A stretch of DNA of 64,000 bases from BACL27 sp947488385 (GCA_964203655.1 CAXNMJ010000008.1:25082-89081), one strand, 5' to 3'; positions 33,689 to 42,208 are shown, numbered from the stretch's first letter. Notes: generated by a model from the sequence alone, not told the origin. A program made the numbers and translations.

Positions 33689-34355
33689 ATGCGCGCAGGT
33701 GGCTCGCAAGTAATACCGCGGCCAAAGAATTTTCGAATCATCGATCACAATCCGTGGCTGAACCTCGACACCAGTGCGCTGAGTTCGCTTGAAGTTGTCA
33801 CCCAAGCCATAGCGGCATTTCAACCCGATCAGGTTTTGCGCCAGCCCCTTGAAAATGTTCGCCCGTCAGCAGTGCTCGTCGGGCTCTTTGAATCATCGAA
33901 TGGTGTTGAAGCGATTTTGACGCGTCGGTCACAAAACTTGACGAATCATCGAGGCGAGATCTCGTTTCCTGGCGGGCGACTTGACGCGGGTGAAAGCGTG
34001 TTGCAAGCGGCATTGCGCGAGACACAAGAAGAAATTGGTTTGAGCCCCGAAGATGTCGAAGTTGTTGGAGAGTTGAACAGCATGGCGACAGTTGTCAGTA
34101 ATTCACACATCGTGCCGATTGTCGGAAGGTATCGAACACCGCCGAAGTTGCATGCTGTAAACGAGCGAAGTTGATCGCGTGTTTAGCGTGCCGTTGTCTG
34201 AACTCGTGCGGACCGATACATATAGCCAGGAGCATTGGATCTTTGATGATCGCGAGTTTCAGATCAATTTCTTTTATTTGGATGACGAGACGATTTGGGG
34301 TGCAACCGCGCGAATCTTGTTTCAAGTGATGATGTTGGCAGTCAAGCACAAGTAA
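33689..34355 (+). CDS. Nudix hydrolase (probable CoA pyrophosphatase), broken by one frameshift
   Basis: The Nudix box is complete: GRLDAGESVLQAALRETQEE then IGL, preceded by EISFPGG. The N-terminal text AVLVGLFESSNGVEAILTRR and the box resemble CoA pyrophosphatases (YeaB/NudL type), which hydrolyse CoA and its esters. The frame stops at 34174, but omitting one base near 34163-34166 continues with EVDRVFSVPLSELVRTDTYS to a stop at 34355, the normal C-terminal part of the family. About 221 residues result. The break looks like a one-base insertion error. It converges on the phospholipase gene with only 10 bases between stops. Confidence 0.85.
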
Positions 34356-34365
34356 TAGTTGTTTG

Positions 34366-34905
34366 TTACGGACCACCGAGTGTGCGCACACTTTGAAAAA
34401 AAGCAAATGCCCATGCTTCGCAACGCACACGAAAAGTTCGCAAGCGACTGGCGCAATTGTCGAGCATGTCGCGATTGAACTGTTCGTCAATGCGTTGGCG
34501 CTGAGCCGAGTTCCAGAATTGGCCGTATGCCCAGGTGTTGGTGCTGCAAATTGAACTAGGCGAGAGGTTGCTGCAGTTGTAGCGCTGATCGAGAAGTTTC
34601 AGATTGCGATAACCAAAGTCATGTCGACGACAGGCGGCGGCAAAGTTGAACGACCTGCCGGTGCCACCGATCACTGGAAACGAGCAACCATCGCTTGTCC
34701 AATCAAACCATTTGTGCTGGCGCCGCAGTATAAAACGCGAGCGATCAAAGTCGCGTAATGAAGTTTGAAACACCACCGATTCGATGAAGGCGAGGTCGCG
34801 ACTGACATTTGGTTCGTTGATAGTTGCGTCTGCCGATGTGGATGGCAAAGCGATGGCGGTCAAAATACTCGAGACTGCAACGAGAGCAAAGTGGGCGACG
34901 CCCAT
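34366..34905 (-). CDS. Secreted phospholipase A2 (prokaryotic, Streptomyces type)
   Basis: A 179-residue protein with a signal peptide (hydrophobic core about 5-20, cleavage probably near TSADA). The catalytic region ACRRHDFGYRN places His95 and the calcium-binding Asp96 as in the Streptomyces violaceoruber enzyme; DGCSFP before it and RIDEQFNRDM after it (Asp140) complete the pattern. Cys74-Cys92 and Cys151-Cys162 match the two family disulfides, while a loop of about 30 residues between HDFGYRN and RID carries an additional Cys111/Cys120 pair. The enzyme should release fatty acids from phospholipids outside the cell. GGAGA precedes the ATG. It may be cotranscribed with ribH 60 bases upstream. 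Confidence 0.85.
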   Translation of the reverse strand: MGVAHFALVAVSSILTAIALPSTSADATINEPNVSRDLAFIESVVFQTSLRDFDRSRFILRRQHKWFDWTSDGCSFPVIGGTGRSFNFAAACRRHDFGYRNLKLLDQRYNCSNLSPSSICSTNTWAYGQFWNSAQRQRIDEQFNRDMLDNCASRLRTFRVRCEAWAFAFFQSVRTLGGP

Positions 34906-34964
34906 GTGGTCTCCGTTTCATGGTGCGTTTGCGCACCAGTGAGCCGAGATGTGTGCGCGCTGTT

Positions 34965-35447
34965 TTACTTTGGCGCGCGAATTGCTTGCAACACGTGCCA
35001 AGTTTCAATGGCACCGATTGCGGCTTCTTCACCTTTGTTGCCGGCACCTGGGCCAGAGCGCTCGGTGGCTTGTGCGATGTTTTCAGTTGTCAACACGGCA
35101 AAACCGATTGGTAGACCGGTGTCTTGTTGCACGCGAGCAACGCCGTCGGCGCAGGGCCCGGCAACGTATTCGAAATGTGCGGTATCGCCACGAATTACTG
35201 CACCAAGCGTGATCAGAATTTCGTAGCGACCAGATGTTGCCATGGTGCGAGCAGCAAGTGGAATTTCATATGCGCCAGGTACCCAAGCGACGTCTACGTT
35301 TTTTGTGTCGACACCGCACTTTGTCAGCCCACGATGGGCGCCGTCAAGAAGAGCCTGAACAATAAATTCGTTGAAGCGCGAGCAGACGATACCGACACGC
35401 ATTGCCGAATTATCTGTCTTTGTGGCGTCGAAACTGAAAGTAGTCAT
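34965..35447 (-). CDS. ribH: 6,7-dimethyl-8-ribityllumazine synthase
   Basis: A 160-residue enzyme that condenses the RibBA and RibD pathway products, the penultimate step of riboflavin synthesis. It has VCSRFNEFIVQALLDGA, the AWVPGAYEIPLAA loop and VIRGDTAHFEYV with the catalytic His91. It normally assembles as a pentamer or 60-mer. It is the third rib gene after the FMN riboswitch, 17 bases downstream of ribBA. Confidence 0.96.
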   Translation of the reverse strand: MTTFSFDATKTDNSAMRVGIVCSRFNEFIVQALLDGAHRGLTKCGVDTKNVDVAWVPGAYEIPLAARTMATSGRYEILITLGAVIRGDTAHFEYVAGPCADGVARVQQDTGLPIGFAVLTTENIAQATERSGPGAGNKGEEAAIGAIETWHVLQAIRAPK

Positions 35448-35464
35448 AGTTGCTCCTGAAGATG

Positions 35465-36730
35465 TTATTTCTTTTTCGAGTCTGTTTGTTCTTTTCGGGC
35501 ATCAAAGAAGTGGCCGAGGCGATCTCGTTTTGTCGCGAGATACGAGGCGTTCTCGGGCGTACTGTCAGTGACGATTGAAACGCGCTCAACAACTGTGAGG
35601 CCGTAGCCAGCAATGCCGCCGTATTTTGCGGGATTATTTGTCATCAATCGCAATTTGCTCGCGCCAAGATCGGCCAAGATTTGTGCGCCGATTCCGTATT
35701 CGCGGCTGTCAACAGGTAGGCCCAGTTCTAAGTTGGCGTCAACGGTGTCGAGGCCTTCATCTTGCAATGAATAGGCACGAATCTTGTGACCAATGCCGAT
35801 GCCGCGACCTTCGTGACCACGCAAGTAGACGATCACACCGCGACCTTCTTGTTGCACGGCTTGCATTGCCGTTGCAAGTTGCGGGCCACAGTCGCAACGG
35901 CGACTACCGAACACATCGCCAGTGAGACATTCGCTGTGAACACGAGTCAAAACGGGCTCGCCATTGCCGACCTCGCCGAGCACAAATGCCAAGTGCTCGA
36001 TGCCGTCAATTGTGCTGCGATATGCAACGCACTCAAACTTGCCCCACTCAGTCGGCACATTTGCCGAACCCATGCGCTCGACCAGTCGCTCGTGGTGACG
36101 GCGATATTCAATTAATCGGGCTATAGATGACATCAACAACCCGTGCTGTTTGGCGAACTTTTTAAGTTCAGGAACGCGAGCCATCGTGCCGTCATCATTT
36201 TGAATTTCACAGATCACGCCAGCTGGTTCGCAACCTGCGAGGCGAGCGAGATCAACCGAGGCCTCGGTGTGGCCAGCACGTTTGAGCACGCCACCGTCAC
36301 GGGCTCGCAACGGAAAGATGTGACCTGGGCGAGCAAAAGCACTGTGCACAATTTTTGGATCAGCGAGTGCGCACAATGTGGCCGCGCGATCAGCCGCAGA
36401 AATGCCAGTCGTTGTGCCTTCGAGCAAGTCGACTGAAATCGTAAACGCCGTGCGGTGGCTCTCAGTGTTGTTGTCAACCATCAGTGGCAGTCGCAATTCG
36501 TCGCAACGTTCACCAGTGAGTGGGGCAACAACAACGCCAGACGTGTGGCGCACCATAAAAGCGATTTTTTCGGCGGTGGCGAACTGTGCGGCCATGATCA
36601 AATCGCCCTCGTTCTCACGGTCTTCGTCGTCGACCATCACGACAAGTTCGCCACGACCGATTGCGGCAATAATCTCTTCAATTGAAGCGAAATCTGCGTC
36701 GTTATTTGAAGTGTTATTTTGCTGGTTCAT
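35465..36730 (-). CDS. ribBA: Bifunctional DHBP synthase / GTP cyclohydrolase II
   Basis: A 421-residue fusion supplying both starting branches of riboflavin synthesis. The N-terminal RibB domain has VVMVDDEDRENEGDLI (about 30-45) and AGHTEASVDLARLAG. The C-terminal RibA domain (from about residue 210) has HSECLTGDVFGSRRCDCGPQ with the three zinc-binding cysteines and YLRGHEGRGIG. Both domains look active. Its ATG overlaps the ribD stop (ATGA), so the two are translationally coupled. Confidence 0.96.
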   Translation of the reverse strand: MNQQNNTSNNDADFASIEEIIAAIGRGELVVMVDDEDRENEGDLIMAAQFATAEKIAFMVRHTSGVVVAPLTGERCDELRLPLMVDNNTESHRTAFTISVDLLEGTTTGISAADRAATLCALADPKIVHSAFARPGHIFPLRARDGGVLKRAGHTEASVDLARLAGCEPAGVICEIQNDDGTMARVPELKKFAKQHGLLMSSIARLIEYRRHHERLVERMGSANVPTEWGKFECVAYRSTIDGIEHLAFVLGEVGNGEPVLTRVHSECLTGDVFGSRRCDCGPQLATAMQAVQQEGRGVIVYLRGHEGRGIGIGHKIRAYSLQDEGLDTVDANLELGLPVDSREYGIGAQILADLGASKLRLMTNNPAKYGGIAGYGLTVVERVSIVTDSTPENASYLATKRDRLGHFFDARKEQTDSKKK

Positions 36731-37728
36731 TTGTGTGTCTCCTGTAGTTGCGAGTTTGATTCAAGAACAATTTCAAGATCGTCGCCAAGTTGCTCTGAAG
36801 ATTTGAATTTTCCACGCCAAAGTTCAGACATCGTCGCAATGCCGTGGCCTTCGAACACGGGTAGCGAGTCGTTGCCGCCAGTTATTGCCGGCGCAAGATG
36901 TAAAACATATTGATTGATTAGTTTTTCACGGTGAAAAGCGGCGGCAACTGTTGGCCCACCTTCAACAAGTAGTTGCAGCACGTCTTGGCGGCCAAGTTCG
37001 TCGAGCAGGTCAACCAACGAGCCGTTCCACTGTGTGCACGGATTAACGCGTGCTTGGGGTGAAACTTCACCGAGCACAATGCGACGCGGCGAATCGCCAT
37101 CAACGTCACGCACTGTGAGTTGTGGGTCGTCCATGCGCACTGTGTTCGCTCCAACCAACACGGCGTCGCTTTGCGCACGCAAAACTTGAACGCGTTTTCG
37201 TGCGATGTCGCCGGTAATCCACATGCTGGTGCCATCTGGGGCGGCGGTGCGACCATCAAGAGTCATAGCCATTTTCAAAACAACAAATGGTCGTTTTGTT
37301 TTGCGATGATGAATGTAAGCAGCGAGTTGCGAAGAGATTTCGTCGGCGAGCACGCCAACTTCGACTGTGATGCCAGCCTCGCGCAGGCGAGCGATGCCAC
37401 GACCAGAAACTTTTTCATCTGGGTCGACGATGCCCACCACAACTCGTTTGATGCCGGCATCGATTATTGCTTGCGAGCAAGGACCAGTTCGACCTGTGTG
37501 ATCGCACGGTTCAAGCGTCGTATATATAGTTGCGCCTGCAGCATCAGCACCAGCGCTGGTGAGAGCCTGAACTTCGGCGTGCGGGCCGCCGACGCGGCTG
37601 GTTGATCCGTCAAAAGTTTTGCCAGTTGATGTAACGACGACGCTGCCAACCCACGGGTTTGGTCGCGAAATTAGACGTGCACGATCTGCTGCGGAGATCG
37701 CAATTTGCATCGCCTCTAAGTCGTTCAC
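36727..37728 (-). CDS. ribD: Bifunctional pyrimidine deaminase / reductase RibD
   Basis: A 333-residue protein carrying out the second and third steps of the GTP branch of riboflavin synthesis. The deaminase zinc site is GGPHAEVQAL (His50, Glu52) with CDHTGRTGPC (Cys75, Cys84). The reductase domain begins RPFVVLKMAMTLDGRTA and ends LVEGGPTVAAAF. GTG at 37728 is preferred because GAAAGAG lies 7 bases upstream and the product then begins MNDLEAMQIA as in relatives; an ATG at 37758 adds ten residues but has no ribosome-binding site. It is the first gene behind the FMN riboswitch. Confidence 0.93.
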   Translation of the reverse strand: MNDLEAMQIAISAADRARLISRPNPWVGSVVVTSTGKTFDGSTSRVGGPHAEVQALTSAGADAAGATIYTTLEPCDHTGRTGPCSQAIIDAGIKRVVVGIVDPDEKVSGRGIARLREAGITVEVGVLADEISSQLAAYIHHRKTKRPFVVLKMAMTLDGRTAAPDGTSMWITGDIARKRVQVLRAQSDAVLVGANTVRMDDPQLTVRDVDGDSPRRIVLGEVSPQARVNPCTQWNGSLVDLLDELGRQDVLQLLVEGGPTVAAAFHREKLINQYVLHLAPAITGGNDSLPVFEGHGIATMSELWRGKFKSSEQLGDDLEIVLESNSQLQETHK

Positions 37729-37740
37729 TGAAAATCTCTT

Positions 37741-37807
37741 TCGTTCGTCGAACGACATGCAGGGTCAACGAACGACGAGTCGCACAACGCGTATGCACGC
37801 GTGCGAC
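37741..37807 (-). promoter_or_regulatory. Probable expression platform of the FMN riboswitch
   Basis: Between aptamer and ribD lie two helices. The first pairs GTCGCAC (37801-37807) with GTGCGAC (37779-37785) with an inner GCGT/ACGC. The second pairs TCGTTCGT (37768-37775) with ACGAACGA (37741-37748), which encloses the ATG at 37758 and ends directly at the GAAAGAG ribosome-binding site. No T-run follows, so control of translation initiation is more likely than termination. Confidence 0.5.
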
Positions 37808-37815
37808 GCCACCGT

Positions 37816-37939
37816 CTTCTTGCTTCCATCCGGACTTTAACCGTCGGCCCTGGAATCACACCAGATCAGTCTCACGATTGCTCGTGAGAGTCGCGGGCTT
37901 TAACCGCCGATAGGGAATCACACCCAACCCTGCAAGAAG
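37816..37939 (-). ncRNA. FMN riboswitch (RFN element)
   Basis: Read on the minus strand, the 124-base element starts CTTCTTGCAGGG and ends GGATGGAAGCAAGAAG; CTTCTTGC and GCAAGAAG form a perfect P1 stem. Internal conserved blocks are GGGTGTGATTCCC, GGCGGTTAAAGCCCGCGA, GGTGTGATTCCAGGGCCGAC and GGTTAAAGTCCGGATGG, matching the RFN consensus in order. FMN binding would reduce expression of ribD-ribBA-ribH downstream. It starts 33 bases after the stop of the EamA transporter gene. Confidence 0.97.
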
Positions 37940-37971
37940 TTCTGTTATTTAGTTGTACTTAATTACGAGTT

Positions 37972-38946
37972 CTAGGATATTGGCAAGTCGAGCACAGTTC
38001 CACTGTGAGAATCTGGCTGTTTGCCAGTCTGTTTTTCGGCGCGCGATTCGGCTAATCCAATGGCGACGATCGAGCCGAGCACAACTACAGCCCCAAGAAT
38101 TTGAATTGCCGTGATCGACTCGTTCATCAGCATCACGCCAATTGAAATTGTGACGACCGCTTCAAAAGTCTCGACCATCGAAGTGACACCCGGGCCGATG
38201 CGTTTGATGCCCGCAAAAAAGAGCGCAGTGGCAAGCACTGTGATCACTAGAGCCATCGCGACTACGAATAGCCAACCTTGAGTATTTATTGGAAATTCAG
38301 GATTAAGAGATTTTGGTCCGAGTAGTGAAACCAAAATGAATGCCGATGCTGCACCTGTCAGGGCGATAGTCAACATTGTGAGTGGATCAGATTTCTTGGC
38401 GATGCTACCCGCGGCAACTACATAGATGGAATGAAATACAGCCGAAAAAAAAGTAATCATGATGCCAGAAAAATTGCCATCGCCGACTTGGCCGGCAGTG
38501 AGCCAAACACCTGCCAATGTCGTGAATAGACAGACCGAGATCACGAGATTTGGTTTGTGTTTGTAGACAATCCAAGAGAGCAAGATGGCAATTGCCGGAT
38601 ATATATAGAAAATCACAACGACCAAGCCAGAGTCGATGTCTTGCAGGGCGATGAAATAAAGCAGAGGTGAGACGAAAAATCCGAATGCACCAAGTGCAAA
38701 AATTTTCAGAGAGTCATTGAGGCTGGGCAAGTCTTTGAGTTGCATTTTGGCTAGGCGCACAAGAATTAAGACAATCGCTGACATCGTGAAGCGCGCGGTG
38801 AGAAAGCCCATTGGGTTCGCGCCGTTGCGTTCAAGATTTTCGGCGAACCAAGGGCCTGTGCCGTAGCCGCCACCTGCGAGCATTACGAATACGACGCCAT
38901 ATGCACGTGGCTTGGCATCAAGTGCATGACGTATTTTCGTGAGCAT
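37972..38946 (-). CDS. EamA/DMT-family membrane transporter
   Basis: A 324-residue protein with ten hydrophobic segments in two five-helix repeats (about 17-160 and 166-300), the drug/metabolite transporter fold. Typical parts are SPLLYFIALQDIDSGLVVVI in the first half and GVTSMVETFEAVVTISIGVM with NESITAIQILGAVVVLGSI in the second. Substrate unknown. It ends just before the FMN riboswitch, so it is upstream of, not controlled by, that element; some EamA proteins carry flavins, but this placement does not show it. It is 12 bases behind the anchored small protein gene. Confidence 0.88.
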   Translation of the reverse strand: MLTKIRHALDAKPRAYGVVFVMLAGGGYGTGPWFAENLERNGANPMGFLTARFTMSAIVLILVRLAKMQLKDLPSLNDSLKIFALGAFGFFVSPLLYFIALQDIDSGLVVVIFYIYPAIAILLSWIVYKHKPNLVISVCLFTTLAGVWLTAGQVGDGNFSGIMITFFSAVFHSIYVVAAGSIAKKSDPLTMLTIALTGAASAFILVSLLGPKSLNPEFPINTQGWLFVVAMALVITVLATALFFAGIKRIGPGVTSMVETFEAVVTISIGVMLMNESITAIQILGAVVVLGSIVAIGLAESRAEKQTGKQPDSHSGTVLDLPIS

Positions 38947-38958
38947 AATTTTTTGTGT

Positions 38959-39333
38959 TTAAGTTCTTTTTTGTTTGCGAACTGTGCGAGTGATGCCAAA
39001 ACCCACGACACAGAGCCCAGCGATCATGATCGCAAACACGGCGTATTGCAGCGCTCCACCGCGCTCGCCGGCGTCTTCTGGGGCTTTGCCACATCCCGGC
39101 TTAGGTAGAAAGCCGATGCACTCAGAGGGCTCGTTTTCGAGGTCATAAACCCCGGGGGCAGCAGGAAGACTGGTTGTGCTGGTTGTGCTTGTCGACTCAT
39201 CGTGTAGCGGCCAAGTTTTGGCGCTGGCACTCGGCGCAGAGTTAGCGAATAAGAAGATCGTGGTGATCAAAGTTGATGCAACGAATCTTTTCACCCATAC
39301 ATCGTGCCATCTCATGGGGCTGTTTCGGCGCAT
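38959..39333 (-). CDS. Small exported membrane-anchored protein of unknown function
   Basis: A 124-residue protein with an N-terminal signal sequence (basic start, hydrophobic about 19-32, ANSAPSASA as possible cleavage), a Ser/Thr-rich linker (STSTTSTTSLPAAPG), a short segment with two cysteines (SECIGFLPKPGCGKAPED) and a C-terminal transmembrane helix (about 95-115) with basic tail. The layout is that of a tail-anchored extracytoplasmic protein. No family recognised. The start could also be the ATG at 39315. It diverges from guaA with only 23 bases between starts and is probably cotranscribed with the EamA gene. Confidence 0.7.
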   Translation of the reverse strand: MRRNSPMRWHDVWVKRFVASTLITTIFLFANSAPSASAKTWPLHDESTSTTSTTSLPAAPGVYDLENEPSECIGFLPKPGCGKAPEDAGERGGALQYAVFAIMIAGLCVVGFGITRTVRKQKRT

Positions 39334-39356
39334 ATCAACTATTGTTAAGCGTCGTC

Positions 39357-40949
39357 ATGACCAACGACACTGAAACAAAAAACTTGCAACAAGTTGTGCT
39401 CGTCGTTGATTTTGGCGCGCAATATGCACAATTAATCGCGCGGCGTGTGCGTGAAGCCAAAGTGTATTCAGAGATTGTTTCGCACACGATTACGGCTGCT
39501 GAAGTAAAGAAGCGTAAGCCTGCGGCAATTATTTTGTCAGGTGGACCGAAAAGTGTGCACGTTGATGGTGCACCGAAACTCGATGCAGCAATTTATGATT
39601 TGGGTGTACCGATTTTTGGTATTTGCTATGGCGTGCAGTTGATCGCCCAGCAACTCGGCGGTGAAGTCGCACGCGGGGGAAAAGGCGAGTATGGGCGCGC
39701 GACGCTGCGGCGGATCGCAGGTTCATCTTCAACTTTGTTGGATGATTCGTTGAACGAAAAAGCGAGCGAAAAAGCGAGCGAACTAGATGTGTGGATGAGT
39801 CACTTTGACGCAGTCACGCGGACGCCGCCTGGCTTTGTCGCTACTGCGGCAACGCCAGATGCGCCGATGGCTGTTATTGAGTGCGCAGCAAAAAAGATTT
39901 GGGGAGTGCAGTTTCACCCTGAGGTGATGCATACGCAACAAGGCACTGAAATTTTGCAACGGTTTATTCATCAACTTGCTGGCTGCACTCCAAGTTGGAC
40001 AATGGACTCAATCATTGACACACAGATCAAAGCAATTCGTGAGCAAGTTGGCAGTGAGCGAGTTGTGTGTGGTCTATCTGGAGGAGTTGACTCGGCGGTT
40101 GCCGCTGCGCTCGTGCATCGGGCGATTGGCAAACAGTTGACCTGCGTTTATGTCGACACTGGTTTGATGCGCAAAAATGAAAGCGTACAAATCGTCGAAA
40201 CATTTCATCGGGTGATGGGAATCGAGTTGGTTCATGTCGATGCTGGTGCACGTTTTTTTGAACGACTTGCCGGTGTTACTGAGCCAGAAGCAAAACGCAA
40301 AACAATCGGTGAGTTGTTTGTGCGAATTTTTGAAGAGAACACCGGCGGTTTGACTGACGCGAAGTTTTTGGTGCAGGGCACGCTGTATCCAGATGTGATC
40401 GAGAGTGGCGGCCAAGATGGCACGGCAAGCGTGATTAAGAGTCACCACAACGTGGGTGGGTTGCCCGAAGATATGACGCTGAAACTTGTTGAGCCGCTGC
40501 GGGCTCTATTCAAAGACGAGGTGCGCGCACTCGGTTCGCAGTTGGGTTTGCCAGACGAGATTATCTGGCGACAGCCGTTTCCTGGGCCAGGTTTGGGTGT
40601 GCGAATCATCGGTGAAGTAACGCCCGACAAAGTCGCGATTTTGCAGAACGCAGATTTCATTGTGCGTGAAGAAATTCGCAGTGCTGGTCTTGAGCGAGAG
40701 ATTTGGCAAGCGTTCGCAGTTCTCGCAGATATCAGATCAGTTGGCGTTATGGGTGATGAGCGCACGTATGGTCGGCCAATAATTATTCGCGCTGTCACCA
40801 GTGAAGATGCGATGACGGCTGACTGGGCGCGTCTGCCATATGACTTGCTCGAAAAAATGTCGTCGCGAATAATCAACGAAGTTGCCGGAGTCAATCGTGT
40901 TGTCTACGACGTCACGTCTAAGCCGCCCGGCACAATTGAATGGGAATAG
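39357..40949 (+). CDS. guaA: GMP synthase (glutamine-hydrolysing)
   Basis: A 530-residue enzyme making GMP from XMP, ATP and glutamine. The amidotransferase domain has the nucleophile Cys90 in FGICYGVQLIAQQLGG and the His/Glu pair in GVQFHPEVMHT. The ATP pyrophosphatase P-loop is SGGVDSAVAAALVHRA, and the C-terminal dimer domain ends YDVTSKPPGTIEWE. The ATG at 39357 is chosen because the product begins just before VVLVVDFGAQYAQL; no Shine-Dalgarno is present and TATTGT (39340-39345) may be a -10 box giving a very short leader. A 12-base tandem duplication lies inside the gene. Confidence 0.96.
   Translation: MTNDTETKNLQQVVLVVDFGAQYAQLIARRVREAKVYSEIVSHTITAAEVKKRKPAAIILSGGPKSVHVDGAPKLDAAIYDLGVPIFGICYGVQLIAQQLGGEVARGGKGEYGRATLRRIAGSSSTLLDDSLNEKASEKASELDVWMSHFDAVTRTPPGFVATAATPDAPMAVIECAAKKIWGVQFHPEVMHTQQGTEILQRFIHQLAGCTPSWTMDSIIDTQIKAIREQVGSERVVCGLSGGVDSAVAAALVHRAIGKQLTCVYVDTGLMRKNESVQIVETFHRVMGIELVHVDAGARFFERLAGVTEPEAKRKTIGELFVRIFEENTGGLTDAKFLVQGTLYPDVIESGGQDGTASVIKSHHNVGGLPEDMTLKLVEPLRALFKDEVRALGSQLGLPDEIIWRQPFPGPGLGVRIIGEVTPDKVAILQNADFIVREEIRSAGLEREIWQAFAVLADIRSVGVMGDERTYGRPIIIRAVTSEDAMTADWARLPYDLLEKMSSRIINEVAGVNRVVYDVTSKPPGTIEWE
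39756..39779 (+). repeat. 12-bp tandem duplication inside guaA
   Basis: The unit GAAAAAGCGAGC occurs twice in perfect tandem (39756-39767 and 39768-39779), encoding the repeated tetrapeptide EKAS within NEKASEKASELDVW. It lies in a surface loop of the glutaminase domain before the WMSHFD motif and keeps the frame. Confidence 0.9.
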
Positions 40950-41049
40950 CAACAAATTTTGGCATGTGATCTTGGTAGTGATTTGGTTCGTGAATTAAGT
41001 CGCTTGATTTAGGGGTTTGAGGCCCAAAACGCGGGCCGAGATCAGTCGT

Positions 41050-41055
41050 TAGAAT
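41050..41055 (+). promoter_or_regulatory. Putative -10 element for the NlpC/P60 gene
   Basis: TAGAAT (five of six consensus bases) lies 9 bases before the ATG at 41065. No Shine-Dalgarno is present, so the transcript would have almost no leader. A GGCCC/GGGCC hairpin (41021-41037, 7-base loop) just upstream may be a guaA 3' structure. The 115-base gap holds nothing else recognised. Confidence 0.45.
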
Positions 41056-41064
41056 GTACGGATC

Positions 41065-42174
41065 ATGACCCGCAGCGCCGTTGGGCGTTTTCGTAGGACG
41101 GTGTCACCTCTAATTGGTGGCATATGTTGCATTTCCCTAGTCGTTGGGCTGGCTCCTGCCACAGCTGGTGCCACGGCCAGTGCTGTTAACGGTTTCGCGC
41201 AAACCTCTGATCAAAAGCAGCGCGAGGTTGAGGCGATTCTTGATGAGCTAGATCGTCTCGAAGAGCAGATGGACGCCTTGGCCGAAGACTACGCCGATGC
41301 CATCAATGACGGTATCGAACTTGATAAAGAAATTGCAGCGACCGAAGCACGAATCAAAGCTAAAGAAATTGAGCTAGCAGCGATGCAGGCTCAGTTGCAA
41401 AATGTGGCGTTGAAAACTTTTGTCGGTAAGTCTGTATCGAACAGTTTGGCAAGTATTTTGAGTTCAACAGGTTCACTTTCAGATGCAGTGCGCAAGTCGT
41501 ATTTAACTTCGGTTGCTTTGAACACCGGTGTGAGCGGTCTTGACGCGTTGCAAGGCATGATCGAAGATATTGCTCGTGAACGCAAGCAACTTGAATCTCA
41601 ACGCACTCGCGCGGGGGGCATAGCCGATTATGCCAAAAAGCGGCTATCAGCTGCCGAGGCAAGTGCAAATGTTTATTCAGCAAGACAAGCACAGGCATTG
41701 CGCGATTTGGGTGACTTGCTACGTGGTGAGCAAAGTCGTCGAGCCAAAGCAGCACTTGAAGAGGCAGCAAAGCAAGCGGCAGTATTTGCGAAAAATAAAT
41801 ACTCGAATATTCCGGCACCATCTTCGGCTGCAGGCACCGCAGTGAAGGCGGCGCTATCACAACTTGGTGTGCCTTATAAATTTGGTGCTCTTTCGCCAGG
41901 CTCGGCGTTTGATTGTTCTGGTCTAATGGTCTATGCGTGGTCAAAAGCCGGAATTGGCATTCCGAGATCGTCGCGCTCGCAGTATTACTCGTTAACACGA
42001 ATTCCGACAGGGGCTGCTCAACCAGGTGACTTGATCTTCACGCGTAACCCGGTGAGCCACGTGGGCATGTATCTAGGCAACGGTCAGATGATTGCCGCGC
42101 CGCGCACTGGTGATGTTGTCAAGGTCTATGCAGTGAGCTGGTCAAAAGTGACGGGTGTCGGCCGACCGAAATAA
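41065..42174 (+). CDS. Secreted NlpC/P60 peptidoglycan endopeptidase (RipA-like)
   Basis: A 369-residue exported protein. A signal sequence (about 13-36, ending near ATAGATA) is followed by a long coiled-coil (about 48-115 and 165-240, heptad-rich Glu/Leu/Ala). The C-terminal NlpC/P60 domain (about 255-369) has the catalytic Cys284 in FDCSGLMVYAW and His332 in VSHVGMYLGNGQMI. Such enzymes cut stem peptides during daughter-cell separation, with the coiled-coil as a likely autoinhibitory or FtsX-binding part. It stands alone behind its own promoter. Confidence 0.92.
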   Translation: MTRSAVGRFRRTVSPLIGGICCISLVVGLAPATAGATASAVNGFAQTSDQKQREVEAILDELDRLEEQMDALAEDYADAINDGIELDKEIAATEARIKAKEIELAAMQAQLQNVALKTFVGKSVSNSLASILSSTGSLSDAVRKSYLTSVALNTGVSGLDALQGMIEDIARERKQLESQRTRAGGIADYAKKRLSAAEASANVYSARQAQALRDLGDLLRGEQSRRAKAALEEAAKQAAVFAKNKYSNIPAPSSAAGTAVKAALSQLGVPYKFGALSPGSAFDCSGLMVYAWSKAGIGIPRSSRSQYYSLTRIPTGAAQPGDLIFTRNPVSHVGMYLGNGQMIAAPRTGDVVKVYAVSWSKVTGVGRPK

Positions 42175-42208
42175 TTTCGGCGCGTGAGTTGGGGGTAAGT
42201 TTGTGGCA

